Positions 43,206-51,966 are shown, counted from the stretch's first letter. The stretch is DNA of 64,000 bases from Streptomyces sp. NBC_00659 (GCF_036226925.1 NZ_CP109031.1:4092001-4156000), one strand, 5' to 3'. Program-made: numbers and translations. Notes: a model not told the origin generated them from the sequence alone.

Positions 43206-44014
43206 CCACGGTCCGGACACCTCCCCCACCCCGGCTCCCCGTACGGGACACGGCACCGGGCGCCCCCGGCGGCGCCTCACCGATGCTCAGCCGGCTCGCC
43301 GACGAACGGGCCACCGGCGTCCTCATCCGCGAGCGCGGCACCCTCTACCTCGCCGACGGCGAGGTGGTGCACGCCGAGAGCCCGGCCACACCCGGGCTCG
43401 ACGTCCTGTTCTCCGTCCACGGCGTCCTGGCCCCCGAGGTGTGGCGGGAGGCGGTCGCCGCGGCCGGGGCAGGCCGCCGGGTCGGCCGGTTCCTGATCGA
43501 CAGCGGGCGGATCGCGGAGGGCGCGCTGGAGCTGTGCCACCTCGGCTCCCTGTACGACGCCGCGTACTTCGTGCTCGGGCCGAGCAGCACCCCGAGCCGC
43601 TTCCGGTACGGTGCCGCGCACTGGTTCGGCCCGCTCCGCCCCGTCCCGGTCGCCGCGCTGGAGCGCGAGACGGTGCGCCGGCGTGAACTCCTGCACCGGA
43701 TCTGGCCCGACCCTGCGACCGACACCGCGCCGCTGCGGCGCGCCCTGCTCGCCGCGGGGCCGACGGTGCCGTTCCGCCAGGAGGCCGTCCTCGGCCGGGT
43801 GGACGGCGTCCGCACGGCGGCGGACGTGTCCCTCGAGCTGGGGCGGCCCGCCTTCCACACGCTCGTCGACCTGCGCCGGCTCGCCGCCGCCGGCCTCGTG
43901 ACGGCCGCGCCCGAACCGCAGCCGCTTCCCCCGCCCAGCGTGCTCACCCAGACCTCCACCGATCCCGACGTCGCGTTGCTGCGGCGGCTCAGAGTCGCGC
44001 TGGAGGCCTTGTGA
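43202..44014 (+). CDS. DUF4388/PATAN-like regulator component
   Basis: 270 residues. After a Pro-rich start comes a DUF4388-like fold: LSRLADERATGVLIRERGTL then YLADGEVVHAESP, and a helical part with GRFLIDSGRIAEG. The C-terminal 90 residues look like a winged helix (RVDGVRTAADVSLELG, FHTLVDLRRLAAAGLV). DUF4388 domains occur in signalling proteins with unknown ligands. ATG 43202 overlaps the upstream Roadblock stop, and its own stop overlaps the next GTG (GTGA), so the products are probably made in fixed ratio and may form a complex. Confidence 0.75.
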   Translation: MTTVRTPPPPRLPVRDTAPGAPGGASPMLSRLADERATGVLIRERGTLYLADGEVVHAESPATPGLDVLFSVHGVLAPEVWREAVAAAGAGRRVGRFLIDSGRIAEGALELCHLGSLYDAAYFVLGPSSTPSRFRYGAAHWFGPLRPVPVAALERETVRRRELLHRIWPDPATDTAPLRRALLAAGPTVPFRQEAVLGRVDGVRTAADVSLELGRPAFHTLVDLRRLAAAGLVTAAPEPQPLPPPSVLTQTSTDPDVALLRRLRVALEAL

Positions 44015-44586
44015 GTCCCAACCCCGCGGGAGGCCTTGTGATCCGCGCGCTACGACAGCGTGCCGAGAGGAGACTGCTGATGGCGGCGGAGGCCGAAGTC
44101 CTGGACGAACTCCATCGGTTGAGGGCCCGCGTGCCCCAGCTGACCGGAGCGCTCGCGGCCAGCGCCGACGGTCTCGTCCTCGCCCACGACACACCCGGTG
44201 TGGAGCCGGACGGCCTGGCCGCGCTCACCGCGGCCGCCCTGGGGGTCGCCATCCGCATGACCGAGTCCACCAACCACGGCGACCTGCGTGAGCTGCTGGT
44301 GCGCGGCGTGCACGGCTATGTCGCGACGTACGCGGCGGGCGGCTCCGCCGTGCTGACCCTGCTCGCCCAGGACCGGGTCAACGTCGGCCGGCTGCACCTG
44401 GAGGGGCGGCGCTCCGGCACCCGGATCGGCGAACTCGTCGACGCCGCCACGGCTCGCGGCGAACCGGCCGCCGAACCGGCCAGGACCTCCGCGAAGACCT
44501 CGTCCCGCACGCGCACCCCACGCGGCACCACCCCGCGTACCACATCCACTCCTGCCACCAACCACCCGAGAACATCAGAAAGCTGA
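44011..44586 (+). CDS. Roadblock/LC7 domain protein
   Basis: 191 residues from GTG 44011 (GGAGG 4 bases upstream and GTGA overlap). GTG 44038 has an identical ggaggccttgtga context, and ATG 44080 has GAGAGGAG, so the real start is unclear. The Roadblock core is LTGALAASADGLVLAHDTPGV, then TAAALGVAIRMTES and VRGVHGYVATYAAGGSAVLTLLA. The C-terminal 45 residues are Thr/Arg/Ser-rich and disordered. It is third in the Roadblock/DUF4388 group. In Streptomyces conservons a Roadblock protein partners a GTPase, but no GTPase or kinase lies here. Confidence 0.85.
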   Translation: MSPNPAGGLVIRALRQRAERRLLMAAEAEVLDELHRLRARVPQLTGALAASADGLVLAHDTPGVEPDGLAALTAAALGVAIRMTESTNHGDLRELLVRGVHGYVATYAAGGSAVLTLLAQDRVNVGRLHLEGRRSGTRIGELVDAATARGEPAAEPARTSAKTSSRTRTPRGTTPRTTSTPATNHPRTSES

Positions 44587-44600
44587 AGGAGCAACCCATC

Positions 44601-44975
44601 ATGACGAACACCGAGACCGCCCTCAAAGAGGCCCTGGCGTCCATCGAAGGCGCGACCGGAGCCGCCCTCGTCGACTACACGAGCGGAATGGCGCTGGGCA
44701 CCATCGGCGGCAGCAAGAGCTTCGACCTCACGGTCGCAGCCGCCGGCAACACCGACGTCGTCCGCGCCAAACTGCGCACGATGGAACACCTTGGCCTGAA
44801 GGGCGACATCGAGGACATCCTGATCACACTGTCCGACCAGTACCACCTGATCCGGCTGATGAAGGGGCGGGGCGGAAACGGCCTCTTCCTGTACCTGGTG
44901 CTCGACCAGAAGCGCGCCAACCTGGCGATGGCCCGGCACCAGTTGAAGCGGATCGAGTCCGATCTGGAGATCTAG
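44601..44975 (+). CDS. Roadblock/LC7 domain protein
   Basis: 124 residues, almost only the Roadblock fold: GATGAALVDYTSGMALGTIGG, DLTVAAAGNTDVVRAK, IEDILITLSDQYHLIRLM and FLYLVLDQKRANLAMAR. It is a paralogue of the protein at 42798. AAGGAG precedes the ATG, 14 bases after the previous stop. It closes the four-gene group and ends before a convergent hairpin at 45009-45040. Confidence 0.88.
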   Translation: MTNTETALKEALASIEGATGAALVDYTSGMALGTIGGSKSFDLTVAAAGNTDVVRAKLRTMEHLGLKGDIEDILITLSDQYHLIRLMKGRGGNGLFLYLVLDQKRANLAMARHQLKRIESDLEI

Positions 44976-45005
44976 TTCCACGCACCGGGTCCGGAACCGC
45001 TCCGG

Positions 45006-45575
45006 TCAGTGACGCCGCGCCCCACCGGGCGCGGCGTCACCCGCCGCCACTCCGGTGGCCCGGACGGCCCGGACCGGCTTGCCCACGGGGGCACCGGCGC
45101 GCGGGCCGAGCCAGTCGACGCGCACCCAGATCAGCGCCTGCTCGGCACGCTCCAGGCGCCCGAGCCGGGCGGCCTTCAGCCACAGTCCGACGCCCGCGCC
45201 GGCGAGCAGCATGCCGCCCGCGGCGGGCACGGCGAACGAGCTGCCCAGCGCGGCGGCGAAGGCGAGCAGCAGCCACCAGCGGTGGCCCCGGCGCCAGTTG
45301 CGCAGGGTCACGGCACGGTCCTGGAGCACATCGTGCTTGCCGGCGCGGGCGGCCGAGCGGACCAGGGCGTCGTAGCGCTTCCTGCGCCAGTACGCCACCA
45401 CGGCCGCCGTGACGAGGAACAGCGCGGCCCCCGCCATGACGCCGATCCTGCGCCCGGTCAGCCCGGGGAGCAGCACTCCGACTCCGGCAGCCAGCACCCC
45501 GTACCACCACAGCGGTACGGCTCCCGCCCGCACCACGACGGCCACCCGGGCCAGTCCCTGTCCTCCGCGCGCCAC
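45006..45575 (-). CDS. four-helix membrane protein of unknown function
   Basis: 189 residues with four hydrophobic segments (about 18-36, 43-62, 100-115, 117-133). Basic loops (RRKRYDALVRSAARAGKHD) lie between helices 2 and 3, and the C-terminal tail is Arg/Gly/Ala-rich. I do not recognise a family. GTG 45575 has GGGAGG upstream. It is between the convergent Roadblock group and the RpiR regulator. Confidence 0.75.
   Translation of the reverse strand: MARGGQGLARVAVVVRAGAVPLWWYGVLAAGVGVLLPGLTGRRIGVMAGAALFLVTAAVVAYWRRKRYDALVRSAARAGKHDVLQDRAVTLRNWRRGHRWWLLLAFAAALGSSFAVPAAGGMLLAGAGVGLWLKAARLGRLERAEQALIWVRVDWLGPRAGAPVGKPVRAVRATGVAAGDAAPGGARRH
45009..45040. terminator. convergent terminator hairpin
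   Basis: A perfect 13-bp stem (45009-45021 with 45028-45040) overlaps the last codons of the membrane-protein gene. It serves the convergent Roadblock operon. Confidence 0.75.
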
Positions 45576-45722
45576 GATCCGCCTCCCGACTCAGCGCCTG
45601 TACGGGCACGCCGTCGACCGCCGTCGCGCCCGCATGTCTTTGGGCGGGCAGGTTAGCCACGGAAGGTGAGACGCGTCTGAGAAACGCCCGAATCACCGCC
45701 CGGGCGCGGGGAGGGACGCCGC

Positions 45723-46703
45723 CTACTCCACGAACAGTCCCCGTACGGCGGCCCGCGCGTCGAACTGCTCCAGCCGCGCCTGCGCGTCCGGCAGGTCGTC
45801 GCACATGGCCTCCAGCAGTACGCGGCCCAGCAGCATCGGCGCGCACGCCGTGTCGAACGCGAGGCCGGTGCCGACGGCGGCGGGGAGCAGCAGGTCGGAC
45901 ACCTTCGCGACCGGCGCGAACGCCGAGTCCGCGACCGTGACGACGGTCAGCCCGGCCTCCTTCGCGTAGCCGAGGGCGTCGACGACCTCGCGCGGGTGGC
46001 GGGGCAGCGCGAAGCACAGCAGGGCCGTGGCCCCGGCCCGTACGCTCGCGTCGATCCGGTCCTGGAGCATCGTGCCGCCCTCGTGCAGCAGCCGGACGTC
46101 GGGGTGCACCTTGGCTGCGAAGTAGGCGAAGCCGTAGGCCTGGGAGGCGGCGGCGCGCAGCCCGAGGACCGGCAGCGGGCGCGACGCGGCCAGCAGGCGC
46201 CCCGCCCTCGCGACCGGACGCGGGTCGGCGAGCACGGCGGCGAGGTGACGCAGATTCTCGATCTCGGCCTCGACGGCCTGCTGGTACTCGTTGTACGAGG
46301 CGGTGTCGGCGGCCGGTTCGGCGGGCGCGACCTCGCGCAGGTGCTTGCGCAGCGCCGGGTAGCCGTCGAAGCCGAGCGCGACCGCGAAGCGGGTGACGGA
46401 GGGCTGGCTGACTCCGGCGAGTTCGGCGAGTTCGACACTGGACAGGAACGGCACGTCGGCGGCGCTGCGCACCATGCTGTGGGCGATGCGCCGCTGGGTC
46501 GGGGTGAGCCGGCGCCCCTCGAAGAGGCTCTGGAGCCGTCCGGCGGGGCTGTCGCTCACACCGGTGCCGCGCTCCACGCCGCCGTCCCCGGCCGTCTCGC
46601 CGAACCCCATCGCTCTGCCGTCCCCCATGACCTCGCCGCCCACCATCGCCTTGCCGTCCCCGTCCTTGTCGCCGCCCGCGGCCCTGTCGCTGACCGTGCT
46701 CAT
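45723..46703 (-). CDS. MurR/RpiR-family regulator with SIS domain
   Basis: 326 residues. After a Gly/Asp-rich tail of about 55 residues comes the HTH_6 domain (SSVELAELAGVSQPSVTRFAVALGFDGYPALRKHL). A sugar-isomerase (SIS) domain follows (LPVLGLRAAASQAYGFAYFA; TALLCFALPRHPREVVDAL). RpiR proteins bind phosphosugars or related metabolites. ATG 46703 has GGAGGGGGAG upstream and overlaps the stop of the ammonia-lyase-like gene (ATGA), so the two are co-expressed. It probably regulates that operon. The ligand cannot be read. Confidence 0.9.
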   Translation of the reverse strand: MSTVSDRAAGGDKDGDGKAMVGGEVMGDGRAMGFGETAGDGGVERGTGVSDSPAGRLQSLFEGRRLTPTQRRIAHSMVRSAADVPFLSSVELAELAGVSQPSVTRFAVALGFDGYPALRKHLREVAPAEPAADTASYNEYQQAVEAEIENLRHLAAVLADPRPVARAGRLLAASRPLPVLGLRAAASQAYGFAYFAAKVHPDVRLLHEGGTMLQDRIDASVRAGATALLCFALPRHPREVVDALGYAKEAGLTVVTVADSAFAPVAKVSDLLLPAAVGTGLAFDTACAPMLLGRVLLEAMCDDLPDAQARLEQFDARAAVRGLFVE

Positions 46704-48322
46704 GACGTGCTCCCCCTCCAGATGTCCGTGAACCGGTCGAGCAGCGCGGCGGCCGCCGTCACATCGTCCGTGAGCGGCCGGTCGGCCTGCTCCGGTTCGA
46801 GAGCCGCCTCGGCCAGCTCCAGTGCCCGCCCGGCCGGCAGCTCCGGGTCGGGCCGCAGGTCGCGCTGGCGCAGCGCCCGTACCGCGGCGACCAGTTCGCA
46901 GCCGACGACGAGACGGAACGCGCCGCACGCACGCAGGGTCTGGCGTGCCGCGAGCGAGGCGAAGCTCGCCTGTTCCTCGACGCCCCGGGAGAGTACAGCG
47001 TGGCCGAGCGAGGCGGGCGCGGAGAAGGCCCGCAGGTCACCGAGCGCGGCACCGGCGGCGTACTCCAGGATCATCACGCCCGAGGACGCGGGTTCCTGAT
47101 CGGCGAGGAAGGGGCGCAGCCGGGTGTAGGCGGGTTCGTTGAGGGTGGACAGGCGGGAGGTGGACAGGCGTGCCACCTGGGTGACGGCGAGCCTGAAGTG
47201 GTCCAGGGCGAGGGCGAGTTGTGCCTGGTAGAAGCCGCCGTGGTGGTAGGCGGCCATGTCCTCGGGGGAGATGAGCGGGTTCTCCGCGGCGGCGTTGATC
47301 TCCACCGAGAGGACCTCCTCCAGCGCGTCCGCCGCGTCGTGCGCGGGGCCGTGGATCTGCGGCAGGCAGCGGAAGCCGTACGGGTCCTGGATCCGTCCGA
47401 GCGGTGGTGCGGGCCGGTCCGCGGCTCCGATCAGCTCCCGCGTCCGGCGCGCCACCTCGATGGACCCGCGATGCGGCCGGGCGGCGTGCACGGGCGCCGC
47501 GTAGGCCTCGTGGGACCCGTCGACCGCAAGCAGCGACAGGGCCGCGACGACCTGGGTGGCGCCGATCAGTCCGCGCAGTTCGTGCAGCGCGAGGGCGGAC
47601 TGTCCCACGGTGAGGGCGTTGCTGCTGATGAGCGCGAGCGCGTCGTTGTTGTCGAGCGCCAGAGGCCCGGGACCCGGCCCCCTGCCGGACCGCGTACCCG
47701 ACCGCTCGCCGGACCGCCTGACCGGCCCCTCGCCGGACCGCGCACCCGCCCCCTCGCGCCCCGGCACCGCCGAGCCGTCCGGGCCTCTCCACGGGTGCTC
47801 CCCCGCGAGGGCCAGGCCCACCTGGGCCAGGGCGGCGATGTCCCCGGTGCCGACCGAGCCGAACTCGTTGACGACCGGGTACGCGCCGCTCTCCAGCGCC
47901 TCGCACAGCGCCGTGACGACGGTGGGCCGCAGTCCGGCGCCGCCCGCGAGAAGCTGGTTCGCCCGGACGGCGAGCATCGCCCGGACCTGCCGGGCGGGCA
48001 GTTCCTCGCCGATGGCGCCGGCGTGGCTGCGCAGCAGGCGCAGTCCGTGGCCGGCGGCCGCCTCGGTCGGCACGTCCTCGTCACGGTTGGCGCCGACGCC
48101 GGTGGAGCGTCCGTAGACGCGGCCGGTGGCGGCGATCCGCCGGGCGGCGCACCAGGACTCCTCGGCCCGCTTCATCGCCTCGGTGCCGGGAACCGGCCGC
48201 GCGGTCCCGTCGGCGAGCCGTACGACGTCGTCGACTCCGGTGCCGCGGCCGTCCAGGACCACGAGTGCGACGGCCGCCGGAGGCGTCACCGCACACGACG
48301 TGTCCACGATCCGGGACGACAT
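46700..48322 (-). CDS. HAL/PAL-family ammonia-lyase homologue lacking the MIO triad
   Basis: 540 residues. Family features are clear: YGRSTGVGA (Tyr loop), NEFGSVGTGD, LALDNNDALALISSNALTVG, QDPYGFRCLPQIHG, EINAAAENPLI and SGVMILEYAAGAALG. The cofactor triad Ala-Ser-Gly, normally in GSVGASGDLAPL, is absent: here GSVGTGDIAAL (155-165) has one residue fewer and no serine. It therefore cannot form the standard MIO electrophile by known chemistry. A basic low-complexity insert (about residues 183-208) is extra. ATG 48322 has AAGGG upstream; GTG 48331 is an alternative. It is coupled to an RpiR regulator. Calling it histidine ammonia-lyase would be unsafe. Confidence 0.88.
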   Translation of the reverse strand: MSSRIVDTSCAVTPPAAVALVVLDGRGTGVDDVVRLADGTARPVPGTEAMKRAEESWCAARRIAATGRVYGRSTGVGANRDEDVPTEAAAGHGLRLLRSHAGAIGEELPARQVRAMLAVRANQLLAGGAGLRPTVVTALCEALESGAYPVVNEFGSVGTGDIAALAQVGLALAGEHPWRGPDGSAVPGREGAGARSGEGPVRRSGERSGTRSGRGPGPGPLALDNNDALALISSNALTVGQSALALHELRGLIGATQVVAALSLLAVDGSHEAYAAPVHAARPHRGSIEVARRTRELIGAADRPAPPLGRIQDPYGFRCLPQIHGPAHDAADALEEVLSVEINAAAENPLISPEDMAAYHHGGFYQAQLALALDHFRLAVTQVARLSTSRLSTLNEPAYTRLRPFLADQEPASSGVMILEYAAGAALGDLRAFSAPASLGHAVLSRGVEEQASFASLAARQTLRACGAFRLVVGCELVAAVRALRQRDLRPDPELPAGRALELAEAALEPEQADRPLTDDVTAAAALLDRFTDIWRGSTS

Positions 48323-48464
48323 CACGCACACACCCTTCTATTCAGCTACCGAGAACTCTGCATGACGATATGCAGACCGGGCAAGGGGCGTCTTCCGGGG
48401 GCCCGGCCCCGCCGCAACAGGGGGGCTATCCCCAGTGCCACGCGCACCTCCGCTGCCTAACGTG

Positions 48465-48908
48465 ATGGACATGACCGGTATGAACGCCCGCCATGACGAC
48501 GCGGAGCTGAAGAAGGAACTCGACGCCACCCTGCACGCGCGCAAGGAGCTCGGCGAAGAGTACGAATCCGCGCTGGTCGACTCCTTCCTGGAGAAGGTCG
48601 AGCAGCGCCTCGACGGTGCCGTCGACCGCCGGGTGCGGCGCCGGCTCGCGGAACAGCAGATGGTGGTGGCGCGCGGCGCGCGTTCACCCCAGTCGTCCGA
48701 CTCCTGGGGCGAGCGTTTCGGCTTCGGGATCGTCTCGCTCGTCCTCGCGGTCCCGCTGTCCGCGATCGGCGGCGGAGTCGCGCACCTGCCCGGTCTGCTC
48801 GTCGCCTGGGGCGGGATCGTCGGCGTGAACGTGGTCCAGGCGGCGCGCCTCTCCCCCGGACTCTTCGGCCGCCGCGGGAACCGGCCGGAGTCGGACTGGG
48901 AAGAGTAG
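48465..48908 (+). CDS. small membrane protein with coiled N-terminus
   Basis: 147 residues. The first half is a charged helix (ELKKELDATLHARKELGEEYES...KVEQRLDGAVDRRVRRRL). The second half has two membrane segments (FGIVSLVLAVPLSAIGGG; GLLVAWGGIVGVNVVQA). No family is recognised beyond actinobacterial membrane proteins. No Shine-Dalgarno is seen before ATG 48465, so leaderless or coupled translation is possible. ATG 48471 and ATG 48480 are alternatives. It is divergent from the ammonia-lyase-like gene. Confidence 0.7.
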   Translation: MDMTGMNARHDDAELKKELDATLHARKELGEEYESALVDSFLEKVEQRLDGAVDRRVRRRLAEQQMVVARGARSPQSSDSWGERFGFGIVSLVLAVPLSAIGGGVAHLPGLLVAWGGIVGVNVVQAARLSPGLFGRRGNRPESDWEE

Positions 48909-48927
48909 GCGCCGGAAGGGCATACGA

Positions 48928-48962
48928 AAGGGCCCGGCGCTCGGGACGAGCGCCGGGCCCTT
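48928..48962 (+). terminator. terminator
   Basis: A perfect 16-bp stem (48928-48943 with 48947-48962) and 3-base loop lie 19 bases after the membrane-protein stop. Confidence 0.88.
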
Positions 48963-49305
48963 CGACGTATTGCGCGGGGACCGCCGCACCCCCGGTGAAG
49001 GGGGGCGGGACGACGGCGGTCCCCGCGAGGGACGCGGGCCGGGTCAGGACCGGGCTTACGCGTCCTAGGCGTCCATGGAGGTCCGGGAGCCGCTCCGGAG
49101 GTCCTTGGCGCCGTTCGGCGCCGGCCTGGCGGGGAGCCGCTCCCGCCCTGCCGACACCCACTAATGTGCCGGACCCGTGTTAAGCGGGTGCTGCGCGGAC
49201 GTGACGCGCTCGTACCACTTCCGCGAAGTTCACCCCGGCCGGAGCCGGAAGATCCACACGGATCCGACACTTCGAACGAAAATCCTGCTCAGGCCCGGGA
49301 CGGGG
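48963..49305. other. 343-bp region without a recognised gene
   Basis: Lies beyond the terminator and downstream of the convergent cystathionine beta-synthase gene. Short frames exist on both strands but show no start site, conserved motif or codon bias. Small inverted repeats (about 49050-49075) are the only structure I see. Confidence 0.5.
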
Positions 49306-50700
49306 TCAGGCCCTGGTGCCGCCCTTGGCGAGGAAGGACAGCAGGTCCTGCCGGCTGACGACGCCGGTGGGCTTGCCCTCGACGAGCACGATCGCGGCGT
49401 CGGCGCGACCGAGCACGGACATCAGGTCGGCGACCGGCTCACCGGAACCGACCTGCGGCAGCGGCGACGACATGTGCTTCTCCAGCGGGTCCTCCAGGGA
49501 GGCCCGCTTGGTGAACAGCGCGTCCAGGAGCTCGCGCTCCACGACCGACCCGATGACCTCGGCGGCCATCACGTCCGGGTGACCGGCGCCCGGCTTGACG
49601 ATCGGCATCTGCGAGACGCCGTACTCGCGCAGCACCTCGATGGCCTCGCCGACGGTCTCCTCCGGGTGCATGTGGACGAGCGAGGGGATGGAGCCGCCCG
49701 CCTTGTCGTTCAGCACGTCGGCGACACGGGCGCTCGGGCCGGTGTCCTCCAGGAAGCCGTAGTCGGCCATCCACTCGTCGTTGAAGATCTTGCTGAGGTA
49801 GCCGCGCCCGCTGTCGGGGAGCAGCACCACGACGACGTCGTCCGGGCCGAGGCGCTCGGCGACGCGCAGCGCGGCGACCACGGCCATGCCGCAGGAGCCG
49901 CCGACGAGCAGCCCCTCCTCCTTGGCCAGGCGGCGCGTCATCTGGAAGGAGTCCTTGTCGGACACGGCGACGATCTCGTCCGCGACCGTACGGTCGTACG
50001 CGGTCGGCCAGAAGTCCTCACCGACGCCCTCGACCAGGTAGGGCCGGCCGGAACCGCCGGAGTACACGGACCCCTCGGGGTCGGCGCCGACGACCTGCAC
50101 CTTGCCGTCACTGGCGTCCTTCAGATACCGGCCGGTACCGGAGATCGTGCCGCCGGTGCCCACGCCCGCGACGAAGTGGGTGATCTTCCCCTCCGTCTGC
50201 TCCCACAGCTCGGGGCCGGTCGAGTGATAGTGCGACAGGGGGTTGTTCGGGTTGGAGTACTGGTCGGGCTTCCAGGCTCCCGGGGTCTCCCGCACCAGCC
50301 GGTCGGAGACGTTGTAGTACGAGTCCGGGTGCTCGGGGTCGACGGCGGTGGGGCAGACCACGACCTCGGCCCCGTACGCGCGCATCACGTTGATCTTGTC
50401 GGTGGAGACCTTGTCGGGGCACACGAAGATGCAGTGGTACCCCTTCTGCTGCGCCACGATGGCGAGCCCCACACCGGTGTTCCCACTGGTCGGCTCGACG
50501 ATCGTGCCGCCGGGCTTGAGGTCGCCGCTCTCCTCCGCGGCCTCGATCATGCGCATGGCAATGCGGTCCTTCACGGATCCGCCGGGGTTGAAGTATTCGA
50601 CCTTCGCCAGGACGGTCGCCTGGATGCCCGCGGTCACGTTGTTGAGCCTCACCAGCGGGGTGTTGCCGACGAGACTGATCATCGAGTCGTGGAATTGCAC
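49306..50700 (-). CDS. cbs: cystathionine beta-synthase
   Basis: 464 residues. A PLP enzyme making cystathionine from serine and homocysteine. The N-terminal beta-family domain has LVGNTPLVRLN, FNPGGSVKDRIA with the PLP lysine, EPTSGNTGVGLA, and GVGTGGTISGTGRYLK. A C-terminal pair of CBS modules follows (AGGSIPSLVHMHPEETVGEAIEVL; DPLEKHMSSPLPQVGSGEPVADLMSVL). This domain order separates it from cysteine synthase, and suggests regulation by adenosyl ligands. GTG 50700 has CCGGAGA upstream. It is divergent from the SGNH hydrolase gene. Confidence 0.95.
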   Translation of the reverse strand: MQFHDSMISLVGNTPLVRLNNVTAGIQATVLAKVEYFNPGGSVKDRIAMRMIEAAEESGDLKPGGTIVEPTSGNTGVGLAIVAQQKGYHCIFVCPDKVSTDKINVMRAYGAEVVVCPTAVDPEHPDSYYNVSDRLVRETPGAWKPDQYSNPNNPLSHYHSTGPELWEQTEGKITHFVAGVGTGGTISGTGRYLKDASDGKVQVVGADPEGSVYSGGSGRPYLVEGVGEDFWPTAYDRTVADEIVAVSDKDSFQMTRRLAKEEGLLVGGSCGMAVVAALRVAERLGPDDVVVVLLPDSGRGYLSKIFNDEWMADYGFLEDTGPSARVADVLNDKAGGSIPSLVHMHPEETVGEAIEVLREYGVSQMPIVKPGAGHPDVMAAEVIGSVVERELLDALFTKRASLEDPLEKHMSSPLPQVGSGEPVADLMSVLGRADAAIVLVEGKPTGVVSRQDLLSFLAKGGTRA

Positions 50701-50843
50701 CGTTGTCTCCGGAGCTGCGTTTTCAACAGGAATGGTCTCGCCAGCCTACGGCCCTGAGCAGCCGTTCACCCTCAGTTGAGATTGGCCCACCCGCTCTTCG
50801 GGGCAAGCAGTGGTTGTACAGCTACAGGAGGTGGCGGCGACGG
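50701..50843. promoter_or_regulatory. divergent promoter region, cbs / SGNH hydrolase
   Basis: On the minus strand a possible -10 box taggct (50744-50749) lies about 45 bases from the cbs start. AGGAGGTGG at 50826-50834 is the hydrolase ribosome site. Confidence 0.4.
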
Positions 50844-51872
50844 ATGTCGAGCATGTCGAGGGCGAGGGTGGCCCGGCGGATCGCCGCGGGCGCGGCGTAC
50901 GGCGGGGGCGGCGTCGGGCTGGTGGGGGCGGCGGCCGTCGGTCTGGTGCTGGCCGAGGTGCAGTTGGTGAAGCGGCATGTGGGCAACGGACACGCTCCCT
51001 ACGCCCCGCGCGCGGACGGTCTGTACGGATACGACTACGCCGGCGCCTCCCCTGACGAACCCCCGCTGCGGCTGACGATGCTCGGCGACTCGACGGCCGC
51101 AGGCCAGGGGGTGCGCAGGGCCCGGCAGACGCCGGGCGCGCTGCTGTCCTCGGGACTGGCGGCGGTGGCCGAGCGGCCGGTGGAGCTGTGCAATGTGGCG
51201 CTGCCCGGCGCCCAGTCGGACGACCTGGACCGCCAGGTCGCGCTCGCCCTCACCGACACCTCCCGACTGCCCGACGTCTGCGTGATCATGATCGGCGCGA
51301 ACGACGTGACGCACCGGATGCCGCCGACACGCTCCGTACGCCATCTGTCCGCGGCGGTACGCCGGCTGCGCACGGTCGGTGCGGAGGTGATCGTCGGCAC
51401 CTGTCCCGACCTGGGCACGGTCGAGCAGGTCCAGCAGCCGCTGCGGTGGCTGGCGCGGCGCGCGTCCCGTCAGCTCGCCGCCGCCCAGACGATCGGCACG
51501 GTCGAGCAGGGCGGCCGTACGGTGTCGCTGGGCGACCTGCTGGGCCCGGAGTTCGAGGCGAACCCGCGCGAGCTGTTCGGCCCCGACCACTACCACCCCT
51601 CGGCGGAGGGGTACGCGACGGTCGCCATGGCCCTGCTGCCCACGGTCTGCGCGGCGCTCGGCCTCTGGCCGGCGGAGGAGGAGCGTCCGGACGTCTCGCG
51701 CCACGAGGGTTTCCTGCCGGTCGCCCGCGCCGCGGCGGAGGCCGCGTCGGAGCCCGGCACCGAGGTCACCGCCGCGCTGCCCACCGGGCCCCGCGGCCCC
51801 TGGGCCCTCCTCAAACGCCGCCGCCGCCAACGCCTCCCGGCGACGGACCCGGCCCCGACCCCGCTCAGCTGA
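50844..51872 (+). CDS. SGNH/GDSL-family hydrolase
   Basis: 342 residues. A membrane helix near the N-terminus (AAGAAYGGGGVGLVGAAAVGL, without a clear cleavage site) anchors an extracytoplasmic esterase/lipase domain. The catalytic Ser is in GDSTAAGQG, oxyanion residues in LPGAQS and GANDV, and the Asp/His dyad in GPDHYHPSAEG. The C-terminal tail is Arg/Pro-rich. ATG 50844 has AGGAGGTGG 9 bases upstream; the longer frame from 50703 overlaps the divergent promoter. Substrate (lipid or acylated glycan) is unknown. Confidence 0.9.
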   Translation: MSSMSRARVARRIAAGAAYGGGGVGLVGAAAVGLVLAEVQLVKRHVGNGHAPYAPRADGLYGYDYAGASPDEPPLRLTMLGDSTAAGQGVRRARQTPGALLSSGLAAVAERPVELCNVALPGAQSDDLDRQVALALTDTSRLPDVCVIMIGANDVTHRMPPTRSVRHLSAAVRRLRTVGAEVIVGTCPDLGTVEQVQQPLRWLARRASRQLAAAQTIGTVEQGGRTVSLGDLLGPEFEANPRELFGPDHYHPSAEGYATVAMALLPTVCAALGLWPAEEERPDVSRHEGFLPVARAAAEAASEPGTEVTAALPTGPRGPWALLKRRRRQRLPATDPAPTPLS

Positions 51873-51906
51873 CCCCGGCGGGGTGCCGGGCGGACGGCCC
51901 ACCCGT

Positions 51907-51966
51907 ACCCGGCTGCGGGTGCGTGGGGGCCGGCCGCGCGGTTCCCCGCGCCCCTGGCTCTTTCAC
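51907..51966. repeat. dispersed intergenic repeat, family B copy 1
   Basis: The core ggccgcgcggttccccgcg and following cccctggctctttcac match family B copy 2 at 52012-52074 closely. The cgcgcggttccccgcg part is common in Streptomyces intergenic DNA. Confidence 0.75.

Noticed and set aside
46700..48322. Calling this gene hutH (histidine ammonia-lyase)
   Set aside because: The MIO triad is missing and it is not in the hut operon; only family membership is supported.
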